A DNA stretch of 64,000 nucleotides from positions 1-64,000 of the forward strand of contig NW_026947410.1 in assembly GCF_036323735.1 (NCBI RefSeq), written 5' to 3'. This DNA is from Rattus norvegicus. Its lineage: Eukaryota; Chordata; Mammalia; Rodentia; Muridae. Numbering within the stretch: position 1 is the stretch's first letter; every line of letters starts with the position of its first letter. Under the pieces are notes generated by a model. The model saw only the letters and a list, made by a program, of their open reading frames with translations, was not told the DNA's origin and made no database searches. The translations under genes were made by a program, and so were the position numbers. This document shows, piece by piece, positions 38,801-50,635 of this stretch.

Positions 38801-38983
38801 GACTCTCTGTGTCCTGTCACAAAAGTTGAGAGTAGAATGCTTGTCCCATCACTCAGCAATAGCTCTGGGAGGGGGTTAGGGGTGGGAGCCAAAGGTCCAA
38901 GAAGGAGCAAAGTCTTCCACAAACAAAGAAGACAGACCAGCCTATTAATAGGGAAAGACTTTCTCCTCCAGGACACCTTCAAA
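35855..38983 (-). other. ERV internal region without recognised coding capacity
   Basis: About 3.1 kb between the LTRs. Longest frames are about 60-100 codons on either strand and lack protease, RT active-site, integrase or envelope motifs. A tract near 38540-38720 on the minus strand is rich in 'ctgtgtt' words, as in untranslated retroviral leaders. Confidence 0.7.
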
Positions 38984-39004
38984 GAGCCGCAACTTGGGTG
39001 CCTT
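38984..39004 (-). promoter_or_regulatory. Primer-binding site, lysine-tRNA-like
   Basis: On the minus strand, directly after the LTR, reads 'aggcacccaagttgcggctc'. This matches the tRNA-Lys(1,2)-type site (consensus tggcgcccaacgtggggctc) at 15 of 20 positions, which fits a class II retrovirus. Confidence 0.65.
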
Positions 39005-39005
39005 T

Positions 39006-39427
39006 TGTAAGTGAGAGATCAGAGGGTGCCTGGAATAGAATTGGGACAAGGGTTCTTGGGACAAAGAATGACGTTAAGACAGGAGTCTGACCAGGGCGGC
39101 AATTTTATTTTCCTCCAAGGCTGAATTTATACCATAACAGGGGTAACAGAGGGCAGGGAAAAGTAAGAAACATTTACCCAGGACCAACATACAATACTGG
39201 TGTGGTCAGGTAATAAGGTGATGTTCACAAAGTATCAGAAATGTCACAGGTTTGTCATATTATTAGTCAGCAGGACAACTTTAAAATAGTATTATTTTTT
39301 CTTTACCACCAAATGTGTATTACTATTTTGCAGCTTGGTGGGGATTTTCCATGAAAATAGTGATAGTAAATTCTAACCATAATAATATCATCAACAGTGG
39401 AGGGCATCAAGAGTGTCGCTCCAAACA
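39006..39427 (-). promoter_or_regulatory. ERV 5' LTR
   Basis: Upstream LTR in element polarity. On the minus strand a TATA-like 'ggtataaattcagcc' (about 39120-39134) is followed by AATAAA (within 39101-39113) and then the R/U5-like end. The host flank resumes at 39428 with 'gaactgaaggggctttcaac'. Confidence 0.8.
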
Positions 39428-40693
39428 GAACTGAAGGGGCTTTCAACTACATAAGAAAAACAATGCCAAAGAACCAGAGATTTCTGGTACTAACCCAATA
39501 TTTTGTGCATGGACAGAATTATGGCTCCAACTGCATATGTAACAGAGGATGACCCTGTTGGGCACCAATAGAAGGAGAAGCCCTTGGTCTTTCCAGGTTT
39601 GACTCCCAGTTCAAGGGAATGTCAAGGTGCAGTATGGGAGGTTATAGAAGAAGGGGAGAGGGGTCAGTTAGGGCTCATATTGACAGGAGACTGGGAAAGA
39701 AAATAACATTTGAAATGTAAATATAGAAATATCCAATTAAATAAGCAATGAATTTTGCCAAAAAATAAAAAAAAATGGAAAAAGTAAAAGAAACTGCTAC
39801 CTAATCTCACCTATTGAAATCTAAAGGATTACTGTAAGGGAATGGTAATCAGAGTAATACTAGTGAAAGACAGATGATGAAATCTCAACTAGAAGCACTT
39901 CTCTCTCCCAGATATCAGTGTCAGACACAAACTGCAATATAGGTATCCAAACCATGGAGGAGTTTTCTCTGAGCTAGGGACACAATTCCTGTCTCTCCCT
40001 TTTTTCTTAGGACCTTTTTCTTCTTTTCAAAAAGAGTAAAGTCCATGAGCTCTCAGGAAATCAACTATGCATTTCCCAACCCTTGGCTTTGGGAATAAAG
40101 AAATTAATGATATAAACTCTCTGACTTCCAGGAACCATAAGAACAGGGAAGTCCAGATGCTTCTGAGAGGCTCACAGCTCTTGATTCCCATATGTGGAAG
40201 GGTCAGATCAAGGCTGTCTGTTCAGGGAACACACTAAACACCTACCCAGGATTCACTGAGCTCTCCAGTGGACCATGTATTTCTTCCTTTTTTATACCAT
40301 GACAGAAGGGCAGCTTCCTTCTCCCCATCTCGGATCCTTTCATCCTCTTTGCTCTCCCTAAAAAAATGGCTGTTTACTCTGAATTAAAGGCCAGTTACAA
40401 ACCCTAGATGTACTGAAGGAATATCTGAGAAGCAGGTGGTGTCACAACAACACTTCTGACCTCACAGAAGGAGCTAGGGCTCTCCAGGTTACAAGAGATT
40501 TTTCGGGAAGGACCTAATGATGATGATGTCACTGAGAACCTCCATGTCCTACCTGCTGAAGAGCTTTCCTTATATTGACCAGTTTCAAGAGTGCCTTTTC
40601 CAGGAGAGCCTCTTGTGACACAGTGGAAACCTTTACATACTCCATCTCTCTAAATCTAGAGAATTGTCTTTTCTTCATTAGTGGTTACATGCT
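39428..40693 (+). repeat. Cluster 2 third unit, second part, truncated
   Basis: Continues the unit interrupted by the ERV: L1 3' UTR (39428-39790), landmark 'cagatatcagtgtcagacac' at about 39909 and 'gatgtcactgagaac' at about 40526. It ends after 'cattagtggttacatgct' where 'actaccc' of the right-arm L1 stub begins. Confidence 0.87.
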
Positions 40694-40971
40694 ACTACCC
40701 AAAGACTATACATGAACTAACCCGGGACTCCAAAATCATAGGTATCACTGAATGCCTAGTAGTGGCACCAGTGGAAGGGGAAGACTTTGGTCCTCCCAAG
40801 AGTAAACCCCCAGTGAAGGGAAGTAATATGGGGGTGGATCGGGTTAGGAACACCCCTATAGAAGCTGTGTGGGAAGAGCTAGGAAAATGTTAACCTGGAA
40901 CCTGGAAAGGGAATAACATTTGAAATGTAAATAATAAATTTCCAAGTTAATGGAAATAGAAGAAAAAAAAA
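40694..40971 (+). mobile_element. LINE-1 3' UTR stub at arm boundary
   Basis: Last 280 bp of an L1, ending 'gggaataacatttgaaatgt' and an A-tail at 40961-40971. It is the mirror homologue of the 3' end of the near full-length L1 at 22449-22748, with the same downstream flank ('cactccttctggaagagg'). It is not a separate 5'-truncated insertion: the cut at 40694 is the duplication breakpoint. Confidence 0.88.
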
Positions 40972-42240
40972 ACACTCCTTCTGGAAGAGGAGAACATATG
41001 ATTTTCCGTTAAGGATCAATGGGAAGAATTTTGGACAACTGGACAAATGTGAAAAACCCTATTGAATATTGGAAACATTTGGTTATTTCCGGAAAGTCCT
41101 GGGTGGATAGGAACATCTTGGGGAAAAATGGGAGATCCAAGTTCTCCATGTCTAGATAGGGAATGATGTTGGGAACCTGGAATGTGTGTGAATATTACCT
41201 GGCCCAGTTTGTCAGTAGAAGAGTCAGCAGAAGGTGGCCCAGGTACAGTGTGGTTTTCTCTGAAACTTTCACTGTTCTCTCCAGCACTGTGGTTTGTAGA
41301 TGTTGCAGGCACTCTGGCTACCAACTCGTCAAAGTCCAGATTTTTTCAAACCCAGTAGACATAACCCGCTTTTTTTTTTTTTTTTCATCTTCTCAAGAAT
41401 GGGCACTAAAGATGAGGCCACTCTTTTTCTAGTAGCAGGATGTAAAGCAGATCTTCTGGTATCCCTGGTCAGTGTGTTACTCAGTGATCTGCTATCCTTG
41501 GTCAGTGGATTACTCATGCTCTCAGGAACCCTCAGGGGAAGTGGAACTGTCCATTTCTTGTTCTCAGTCAGTTACCTCTTGGGGTCTAGGGCCCTCTTAC
41601 TGACTGAAGCCTTTATATGATCTTTGAGTTTCTGTAGGTTTTCTGTAACATGAGCATCAGGTTTTTTGAATCTCTGGTCTTCATAGGGTTTTGGGCATCT
41701 TTACTTGTGCCGAGTCCGTCTAAGTAGTCCTGGAGGTGCAAACTAGCTCGGGTCTCTGCTATTCAAGTGCTTCCCCCATTGAGGAATGATGTTGTAATGT
41801 GGTTCGGGGACACTGAAGGCAGTCTCAGGTGGCGGAGGCTGGGAACCCTTCAAGTGCTTCCCCCATTGGAGTCCGGTGTTATAATCTGCTTGGGCGGGGG
41901 GACACTGAATGGGCTTCCAGGCTGTGGAGGCTGGGAAATCGTTGGTGCATGGTCAGAGGGTAAAGTCCCGGATGAGGCTCGCTGGCCTCTCTCCACACAT
42001 CTGGCTGTTTAGTCGTTAAGGAAATTGAACAAGAAATCGTGAATGGGCTACTACCACGTAAGGGGCAGTGAATGTACTTGCCCAGAGGTGAGTCTTGGTG
42101 AACATCAGTTGAGCTGTATCCTTTGAGTATGGGTCTCTCTCCCGAGAACTGTGGACAAGTCCAGAAAGAAAAGCAGGGGAATCTCGAGTGAACCTTGATC
42201 TCAGGAAACAAAGTTGGATAGGGGCTGTCCTCGAGTTAGC

Positions 42241-42482
42241 ACGGGGCAGTAGCGAGGTCTGCACGGACCAGTTGCGAGGTCTGCACCGGGCAATTGCAAG
42301 ATCTCCACGGGGAAGTCGCAAGCTCTGCATGGGGCAGTTGCGAGGTCTCCAAGGGGCAGTCTCGATGTCTGCACGGGGCAGTGATAAGGTCTGCTGGGGC
42401 AGTCACGAGGTCTGCATGGGGCAATAGCGAGTTCTGCACGTTGCTGTCGCGAGGTCTGCACGGACCAGTCAGGAGCTGCCTC
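42241..42482 (-). repeat. 22-bp minisatellite, about 11 copies
   Basis: Eleven consecutive 22-bp units on the plus strand of type 'acggggcagtagcgaggtct'+'gc', one shortened by one base, with frequent CpG. The left-arm counterpart at 21013-21079 has three. Frames crossing it in all three phases stay open only because the unit lacks stops. Confidence 0.95.
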
Positions 42483-43074
42483 ACTTGTCAGTATTTGTAG
42501 TAGCGGCGCGATCATCCAAACTTTCTGATTGAGGAGGAACCCTATCGACTCTCTTCCTTTGAGTCCAGAGTGCTATCTGCTCTCTGTCAGGGGCCGAGAT
42601 AAGGGATTCTGGAAGGAGCAACATGAATGGAAAGGGAAAGGGGTGCTTAGGACATTGTGTGGTCAAGCGAATATTACAACAGGGTAAATCGCTCTAACTG
42701 GAGGCCATCAGTGGTGCAGTGATGTGTCTTGGAACATCATAAGCAAATGGGAAAGGCTGATCCAGACCCTTGCTCCTCAGAGACTGCAGGGACTAGAAAA
42801 TCACTGGTTGACTGTGTTACGGAATGAACGTGTGAGGATGTGAATAGAGCATAGAATGCATGGGATTGATATAAGAATTCCATGTGATTTCCAGGTGTTA
42901 CTGTGATGCTTCTGCCTAGATGTATCACTATTTTTTCTTGTCCTAAAGCTCTTAATATTCTTTCCAATATGATAGTTTTGAAATATTGAGTATGCTACAC
43001 AATGGAATGTATTCTCTCTAGTCACATATATTGAAATTCTAAATGTCTTTTGATATCTTACGCAGTTGCCTGGC

Positions 43075-43396
43075 TAGAAATACTGGGATGCTTTCAATAC
43101 TGGTAAGTTGATTGAATACAACTGTTTGCATTACAAACTTTTCTTTTAAATAATTCTTTTGGTGATCCCCAATTAGATTGTGCAAATGCCTCCCGCCTTT
43201 TACAGACATATCTACAATCACCCTTGCTTGGAGAAAGGAGTTAAGTGTTATGCCTTCTTTGAATGAAGAGAAAGATCTAAGGCTACACTCCTCAGAGAAA
43301 CAAGCAATCAGGAACTGTAGGAAGAAATATGCATCTAGGGAACAATAAATGTTCCAAGCTAACCTGAGCAGTAAAATAATGTATGGAAAATACCAC
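43075..43396. other. Right-arm-only 320 bp segment
   Basis: Lies between the L1 3' tail and the GC-richer block. In the left arm the same neighbours are joined directly ('aataataaaggcaactgc' at 20384). A 60-codon minus-strand frame (43039-43221) runs into it. I do not recognise the segment. Either the left arm lost it at an 'agg' microhomology or the right gained it. Confidence 0.7.
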
Positions 43397-43397
43397 T

Positions 43398-43405
43398 CCT
43401 TTATA

Positions 43406-43453
<48 letters not shown>

Positions 43454-46400
43454 CATTGTATTTGTTTTCATTTCAAATATTAACCCCTTTCCAGATCCTG
43501 TTAATAAACTCCATCCACCACATACTCCTCCTCTTTGTTTCTAAGAGGGTGCCTCCCCAACTCTCCCAATCATTCTTGCCTCACCCATCTAGAATCACTG
43601 TTCTCTGAATTGCTCTTCTCTAGGACATCAAGCATCTAAAGGACCAAGTGCTTACCTTTCCACTGATGTGAGTTGAGGCGGTTCTCTGCTACATATGTAG
43701 GGTACCAGACAATGTATATTCTATAGTTGGTGGTTAGGGCCAGGGGTACTCTGAGGGGTCTGGTTAATTGAAATCATTGTTCTACCTCTAATTACAATCC
43801 CCTTCAGATTCTAAATCCCTTCCCCTACATCGTCCATTGGGATCTCTAGGTTCAGTTCAATGGTTGGCTTTCCTGGCAAAGCCTCTCAGAGAACAGGCAT
43901 ATCAGACTCCTGTTTGCAAGCACATCTCAGCAACAGCAACAGTGTCCGGTTTGGTGTCTGCAGATCTCTGGAAGGCCTTTCCTCCAGCCTCTGCTCCATT
44001 TTTGCCCCTGCCTTTTCATTAGACAGGGATAACTTTGCTTTAATAAGAGCTGGGTGACTGGTCCCATCCTTGCACTGGGGGCTATGTCTATCTACTGCAG
44101 GTGGTTTTTCAGGTTCAATATCACTGTTGTGTATGTTGGCTAATGTCATCACTGTTGGGTCCGGGGAACCTGTTGCATCCCTAGTACCTGGGACATTCTA
44201 GAGAATACCCCCTTACCAGTGAGTACATGCTATGTGCCTTTATTTGTGATTGGGTTACTTCACTCAGGATGATATTTTCTGATTTCATCCTTTTGCCTAT
44301 GAATTTCATGAAGTCATTCTATTTAACAGCTGAGCATCAAACCATTGTGTAAATGTACCACATTATATGAATCTGTTTCTATTTTGAGGGGCATCTGGGT
44401 TCTTTCCAGCTTCTCTCTTTTATAAATAAGACTGCTATGACCATAGTGGAGCACGTGTCCTTGTTGTAGGTGGGAGCAAGTTTTGGGTATGTGCCATCGA
44501 ATGGTACAGCTGGGTCCTCAGGTAGTAAATACTATGTTCAATTCTCTGCAGAATCTCCAGCCTGGTTTCCAGAGTGGTTTTAAGAGCTTGCACTATCAAC
44601 AGTGACAGAGTGTTCCTTTCTCTCCACACCATTGCCAGAGTCTGTTGTCAACTGCTTTTTTATCTTAGCCATTCTGACTGGTATGAGGTAGAATCTAAGG
44701 ATTGTTTTAAATTGCTTTTCCCCAACGACTAAGGATGTTGAATATTAGTTTAGGTGCTTCTCAGCTGTTCAATATTCATCAGTTGAGAATTTTTGTTTAG
44801 AACTGTAGCCCACTATTAAATAGTGTTATTTGATTCTCTGGAGTAAATCTTCTCCTTGAGTTTTTTGTAAATATTGGATATTGGCTCTCTATCAGATGTA
44901 GGATTGGTAAAATCTTTTTCCAATCTGTATGTTGCTGTATGAAACTAAATACAGTGGTGTTTGCTTTACACTAACTTTGAAATTTTATGAAGTTCTATTT
45001 GTCGATTCTTGATCTTAGAGCAAAAGTAATTGGTGTTCTATTCAGGAAATTTTCCCCAGTACCAATGTGTTCAAGGTTTTCCCTGCTTTTTCTTTAATTA
45101 GTTTCAGTTTCTCTGGTTTTATTTGGAGGTCTTTAATCCACTTTTACTTGAGCTGTGTACAAGGAGATAGGAATGTATTGATTTGCATTCTCCTACATTC
45201 TGTCCTTCAGTTGAAACAGCACAATTTTTATCCACTGAATGATTTTAGATCCTTTGTCAATAATGAAGTGGCCATAGTTGTGCGGGTTCTTTTCTGCATC
45301 TTCAATTCTATTCCATTGATCTACCTGCCTGTCTCAATACCAATACAATACAATTTTTCATCACGATTGCTATATAATACAACTTGAGCTCAGGGATGGT
45401 GATTTCTCCAAAATGCTTTTTTTTCAGAATAATTTTCTCTATCCTGTGATTTATTTTATTGCAAATAAATTTGAAAACTTTCACTTTTATGTTTGTGAAG
45501 AATTGATTTGGAATATTGATGGGGAATCCATTCAATCTATAGGTTGCTTTTGGTAAAATGGCCATTTTTACAATATTAATCCTGCCAATACACGAACATG
45601 GGAGTTCTTTCTAATTTCTGAGATCTTCAATTTCTTTCTTCAGAGACTTGTTTTCTTGTCATATATATCTTTCACTTGCTTGGTTAGAGTGAATCTGAGT
45701 TATTTTATAAGCTTCTTTATTATTGTCAAGGGTGTCATTTCCGTAATTTCTATCTCAGCCTATTTCTCTTTTGAGTAGAGGAAAGCAACTTATTTGTTTG
45801 AATCAATATTATATTCTGTCACTCTGCCAAAGTTGTTTATCAGGCTTAGAAGTTCACTTGTGGAATTTGTGGAGTCACTTAAATATACTACCACATAATC
45901 TGCATATAGTGACATTTTGAATACTTCCTTTGCAATATTTATCTCTTTACCTCCATTTGTTGTCTAATTACTCTGGCTAGGACTTCAAATACTATATTGA
46001 AAAGGTAGGGAGAGAGTGTGTGTCCTTGTCTAGTTTCTGATTTTAGTGGGATTGTGTTAAGTTTCTCTCCATTTAGTTTGATGTTAGCTACTGGTTTCCT
46101 GTATATTGCTTTTACTGTTCTTCAGTACGGTACTTGAATTTCTGATATTTCCAAGAGTTTTACCATGAAGGGTTAGGTTCTATAAAATGTTTTCTCAGCA
46201 TCTAATGAGATGATTGCTTGTTTTTTTTCATTGATTTGTTTTTGTAGTGGATTAGACTGATTGGTTATTAGGTTCTGTATATTAATCCATCCCTGTATCT
46301 TTGGGATGAAGCATACTTGATCATGATGGATCATTGTTTTGATGTGTTCTTGGAATTTGCATGCAAGAAATTTACTGAGAATTTTTGCAGGGAAATTCAT

Positions 46401-47408
46401 GAAAAAAATGATCTGAAATTCTCTTTCTTTGTTGGGTCTTTGTTTGCTTTACTTATAAGCATAACTGTGGCGTCAGAGAAGGAATTGTGTAGTGTTCCTT
46501 CTATTTCTAATTTGTGGAATAGTTTGGAGAATATTGGTATTAGGTATTCTGTGAAGGTCTGAGAGAATTCTGTACTAAACCTTCCTGGTCCAGGGATCTT
46601 TCTGTTGGGAGACAATTAACGACTGCTTCTACTACTTTACGAGTTATGGGAGTATTTAGATGGTTTATCTGATCGTGATTCAACTTTGGTACCTTGTATC
46701 TGTCTAGAAAATTATCCATTTAATCCTTACTTTCCAGTTCTGTTAAGTATAGGCTTTTATAGTAGGATCTGATAATTTTTTGAGTTTTCTCATTTTCTAT
46801 GGTTATATCTCTATTTCACTTATGATTTTGTTATTTTTAATTTGAATAATAAAGATTTACCTGTCTTCTGGATTTTTTTAAAGAACCAGCTCCTGGTTTT
46901 CTTGATTCTTTATATAATTCCTTTTGTTTCTACTTGGTTGATTTCAGTCCGGAGTTTGAATATTTCCTATTGTCTAGTCCTCTTGGTGTATTTGTATTTT
47001 ATTAGTTCTGAGATTTCAAGTGTTCTGTCAAACTGCTAGTGTATCATAGCTCCTGTTTCTTTGTTGAGGGTCTCAGAGCTATCAGTTTTTCTCTTAGCAT
47101 TGCTTTTTTGTATTCTCAAGTTAGGCCTTCATTTTCATTAAATTCAAGAATGTCTTTAATTTTTTTTCTTTATTTCTATTTGAATAACTTCTCCTCGAGT
47201 AAATCATTCCTCAGCTACCATGTGTAAGTCGGTCTTTGGTTGTTCTTGTTGTTATTGTAGACAATTTTTAGTCTGTAATGATCTTGTAGGATGCATGGAA
47301 TTAATTCAATCTTCTTGTATCTGTTGAGGCATGTTTCGTGATGGATGTTATTGTCAGTTTTGGAGAAGGTACCATGTGGGACTGAGAGGAAAGTGTCAGG
47401 AGCCATAA
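43398..47408 (-). mobile_element. LINE-1, 5'-truncated (right-arm copy)
   Basis: Mirror of 16143-20393. ORF2 pieces on the minus strand: 47215-47406 (PDTFLSVPHGTFSKTD, HETCLNRYKKIELIPCIL), 46397-46615 and 46173-46400 (RT), and 45308-45565 and 44435-44632 (C-terminal part). The catalytic motif near 45895-45920 reads YADYVVVY, with the second Asp replaced by Tyr. The 3' tail is an (ATT)n run. Confidence 0.92.
43405..43450 (+). repeat. (TTA)n microsatellite at L1 tail
   Basis: About 15 TTA/ATT units at the 3' end of the minus-strand L1. The left-arm tail has only a short imperfect 'aataatagtaataataa' (about 20374-20390), so the tract expanded on the right. Confidence 0.95.
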
Positions 47409-48660
47409 GAGGACAAGCTAATAACTAGCAGGTGGTCATCCTCAGATGGACAGCCTTGGATTATTTTATAGTCCACAACTTGTTTGCCCTTATTAAGCAA
47501 GGCTGTAAGGGATACATTTTGGGAAATTTTCCTGCTATTGAAATGCTATTCCTGTTGTTATTATTAGAAATATATAACAATCATTGAGTAAGAGCACACC
47601 CACTTGGAGGAGATCTCTGCAGAGCTACGAAGTTGTACTGTCCTGTAGTGATGCTATACAGACAAATAGATGAATTCTTTACCCTTAATAATGATCCTAC
47701 AATAATTTTTAATATTATATCAATGGTTATTAAGCTCTTTTATAGTGGGACTGCTAGAAGTCTCTTTTTATAGTCAAAATTGCAGTGAGAACTCTGCCAG
47801 TCTACCAGGTGTCACCAGTTAATTCTTCTGAGATAGTAAACAGACTTTCTCCTATTCAGAACCCATTAACAAGGTTGTAAAACAGTTATCAAGAGTCATA
47901 AAAAGAGAAGAAATGATTTGTTACAGGTGCAAGGACAGATGATAAGATATTGACTGGGTTTATCTGTAAATAACTTCTCTATCAACTATGGTTTTAGACC
48001 TTCAGTGAACCTATAGAGCTGACACTGGTGATGAATGTTTAGCCAGATAATTACTCCTGATAAATATTCATGTAAAAATTCTCGGTTGTAAATTGTATTT
48101 CAATTTATGCTTTGATCTTTCATATGAACTAGAGATGAACTTTGTAACATGTGATCATGTATTCTGAAATATGTTTAAATGCTGAGTAGAAAGAAATAAA
48201 CACAAAGAAGGACTGAGAGAGAAGGACTGAACTGGAAGGACAGAGACAGATGGACTGAGCTTGAGTGGGGCCGAGCTGAAAAGTCAGCTTTGAGCTAAGG
48301 AGAACGGAGCTTAGTAGAACAGAGCCAAAAATATCTGGGCTGAGAAGAAATGTAGAGAGGTATAATGTAGATACTATAAGTAACATAAGAGGGCAATCTG
48401 CAGAATGCAGAGGAGATGAGGAAAACAGAACAAGCTGGAAAGAGCGGAAGGTGCAGTCTGGTTTCTCCTTACCATGGGACAGAACAGGTCATTTCTTAAT
48501 AGCAATGCAGGCTTACTCTTATCAAAAGGAACAAGGCTTTTCTCTTACACACTTGGGTTTAATTCACTTAGCATTAAAAGGGTCGAAGTGATTTTTTTCT
48601 TTATGTAATAAAGATTGGAGCTCATCTTTCTGCACTGGTGCTTGGTCATTTGCTCCCTTT
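47409..48660 (-). other. Unassigned 1.25 kb block, right-arm copy
   Basis: Mirror of 14790-16142 without the ID element. The pre-insertion site is intact around 47755-47775 ('gctagaagtctctttttata'). Purine-rich on the plus strand at 48185-48420. Nothing further is recognised. Confidence 0.4.
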
Positions 48661-50635
48661 GCTTATGTAAGTAAGAATATCTGTGTAAGTATGTAATTAC
48701 AAGAATGTATGCATGTTTGTGTGTGTAAGAGTGTAATTGTGAGAATGCGTGTAAGTTAGGCCCAGGTGATTTTGAATGGAAATATATAAATTCACGTTTA
48801 TGGAATCCAGTTTTAAAATTACATGATTATGCATATTTGGCTATGTAAAATACTGACATCATTTGTGATTCAAATATACTAACAATTTGATTATACTTAC
48901 CTTCATTAATATTTAAACTACTCCTTGAAGATATTTTAATGAATAATATCAAAATATGTTTATAGGAATGGTACATTAAATACTTCTGTTAATAGTCAAA
49001 ATAAGGAGCTTCTGATATTTATGCATTTTATTATTTGATTATGGAAGAAACTGAATGTTCTTGGATTTTGTAATAATGTTTAAAAATTATTTTTTCTTAA
49101 TGTTTGTTGACAGAAGGAAGTTATCAACGAATACATATATACAATGTGCCACACATTACAAAAGCAATGTGCCACAACTTTCTAACATAAATAGAGCAAA
49201 TTAAATATATAATTTATGAACTAAAGGTGAGCAATCATGTGCAAAAGCAAGATATATCATTGAGTCTACCTACATTTGGAGTTAAGAGATGATTCATGCT
49301 TCCGTGTATTTCTTTCTAGACATCTAAAGAGATAAAATTAGTGTGGAAATAGCTAAAACTGCAATTAGTATGCTTCATGTAGTATACATATTTAAACATT
49401 GCTTTTGAAAAATTATACAGTACATACTTTCAAGGTTATATATACAGCATAAACAAAAATTCACTGTGTCCATAAATTATCAATAACACTCAAGCAACTT
49501 TCTCTTGTCATATTATATTTGAATTATCAAATATACATATGTAGGTATTTATCTACACACAGGCACACTCACACACACACACACAAAACCACACAATACT
49601 TCTAAAAATTTAAAACAGTTTAGTAAATAATAAAGTCATTCAGACAAAATTAATGAAAAGGGATGAACTAAATTTACAGTAAATTGTCCTCCCAAAAGTA
49701 TACTTTCTAGCATATAAAATTATTGCCTCATGATTTTAAGAAAAATAAGTATGGGGCCAATAAACTTAATCAGATCCCAGTTGGACTTAGCATTCAGGAT
49801 TAGAGTAGAAATTGAAATGTATTGAGAAAAATATTAAATAACAGGCTTTAGCTCTACTTTTTCAATTATACAAAAAAGTCTGAGAAACAGTGAAATGACA
49901 CAACATGTAAAATTGCTTTCTATTAAGAACTGATATCTAAGTGTAGTATTCATAGTCTATATAATAAACAGAGAGAATTAAATCTCACAAGTTATTTCCT
50001 GGCTTAAATACAATTTTCTTGGCTTGTGAATATATCCAGAACCAATCAAAACAATGAAAATGGATAGACGCTGTGTTACAACAAGTAAGAGATATTTTGT
50101 TTATTTGTTAGGCATGAATTTATTTTTGTAGCATTTCTTCCCAGGTTTCTGTTGGGTATTTTATAAATCCTCACTTTGGTGTGGTCGATGGTTAAATTTA
50201 ACTGAATATGGCTGAATATGACAATATGATAGAAATGGATCCTTGGGGCAGAGAATACCTTTGGGTTCAACCTGGTTATAATGAAATGGCGGTCAGAGTG
50301 TACAAAACCAAACACAAGATAAGGAACTGTGGCTTCAGATACAGGGCTCCTTATGAGATTTCACTTTGTAATGTTGGAAGAATTCTTCAATGATATCATG
50401 AGATTGTGCAGTGAGATGGCCTTTTCTTTATTCCTGTAATGAAAGCAAATACTTGTTGTTTTCAGTTCCCTCAGAGAGCTTGCTAGGTTACTAGATCAAT
50501 CAGGAACTCGGGATGAGGGATTTAGGTGTGCAAAATATGATGTTGGTATTGGATTTCTTCTCGATATTTCTAGGGAAGTGACTTCATATGATTTGGAATA
50601 TAATCAAATAAGACCTTGTTAAAGATGAAGAAAGC
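48661..50635. other. AT-rich arm sequence, no gene
   Basis: Mirror of about 12825-14789. A short (AC)n run lies at about 49568-49590. No coding or RNA feature is supported. Confidence 0.6.

Larger units (their letters stand above)
35448..39427 (-). mobile_element. Class II (ERVK-like) endogenous retrovirus, non-coding
   Basis: Two direct repeats of about 407 and 422 bp, both beginning 'tgtaagtgag' and ending 'ccaaca'/'ccaaaca' on the plus strand (TG...CA), bound about 3.15 kb of internal sequence. Polarity is minus: TATA-like and polyadenylation signals in the LTR and a lysine-tRNA-like primer site read on that strand. The host flanks 'atgctg' and 'gaactg' are compatible with a diverged 6-bp target duplication of array consensus 'gagctg'. 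I find no gag, pol or env domains; all frames are short. It resembles non-autonomous elements of the ETn kind in layout; that comparison is inference. Confidence 0.82.
31905..40693 (+). repeat. Tandem array of the 2.1 kb unit, cluster 2 (ERV-interrupted)
   Basis: Same unit family and orientation as 1722-9878. It begins in mid-unit at about 31905 ('tttcccaagaacca'), runs through one complete unit and part of a third, and ends at 40693 inside a unit where the right arm starts. A 4 kb endogenous retrovirus separates the third unit into 35270-35447 and 39428-40693. Confidence 0.9.
40972..43397 (-). other. Unrecognised GC-richer block, right-arm copy
   Basis: Mirror of 20394-22448. Its coding-like frame is broken: 41016-41324 and 41329-41517 on the minus strand are separate. 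It has two instead of three copies of the 87-bp repeat (41767-41945), an expanded 22-bp minisatellite and about 320 bp at 43075-43396 absent from the left arm. Confidence 0.55.

Noticed and set aside
50208..50393. 61-codon frame with a protein-like composition in the right arm
   Set aside because: The homologous left-arm sequence has an in-frame stop and the surroundings show no gene structure; probably chance.
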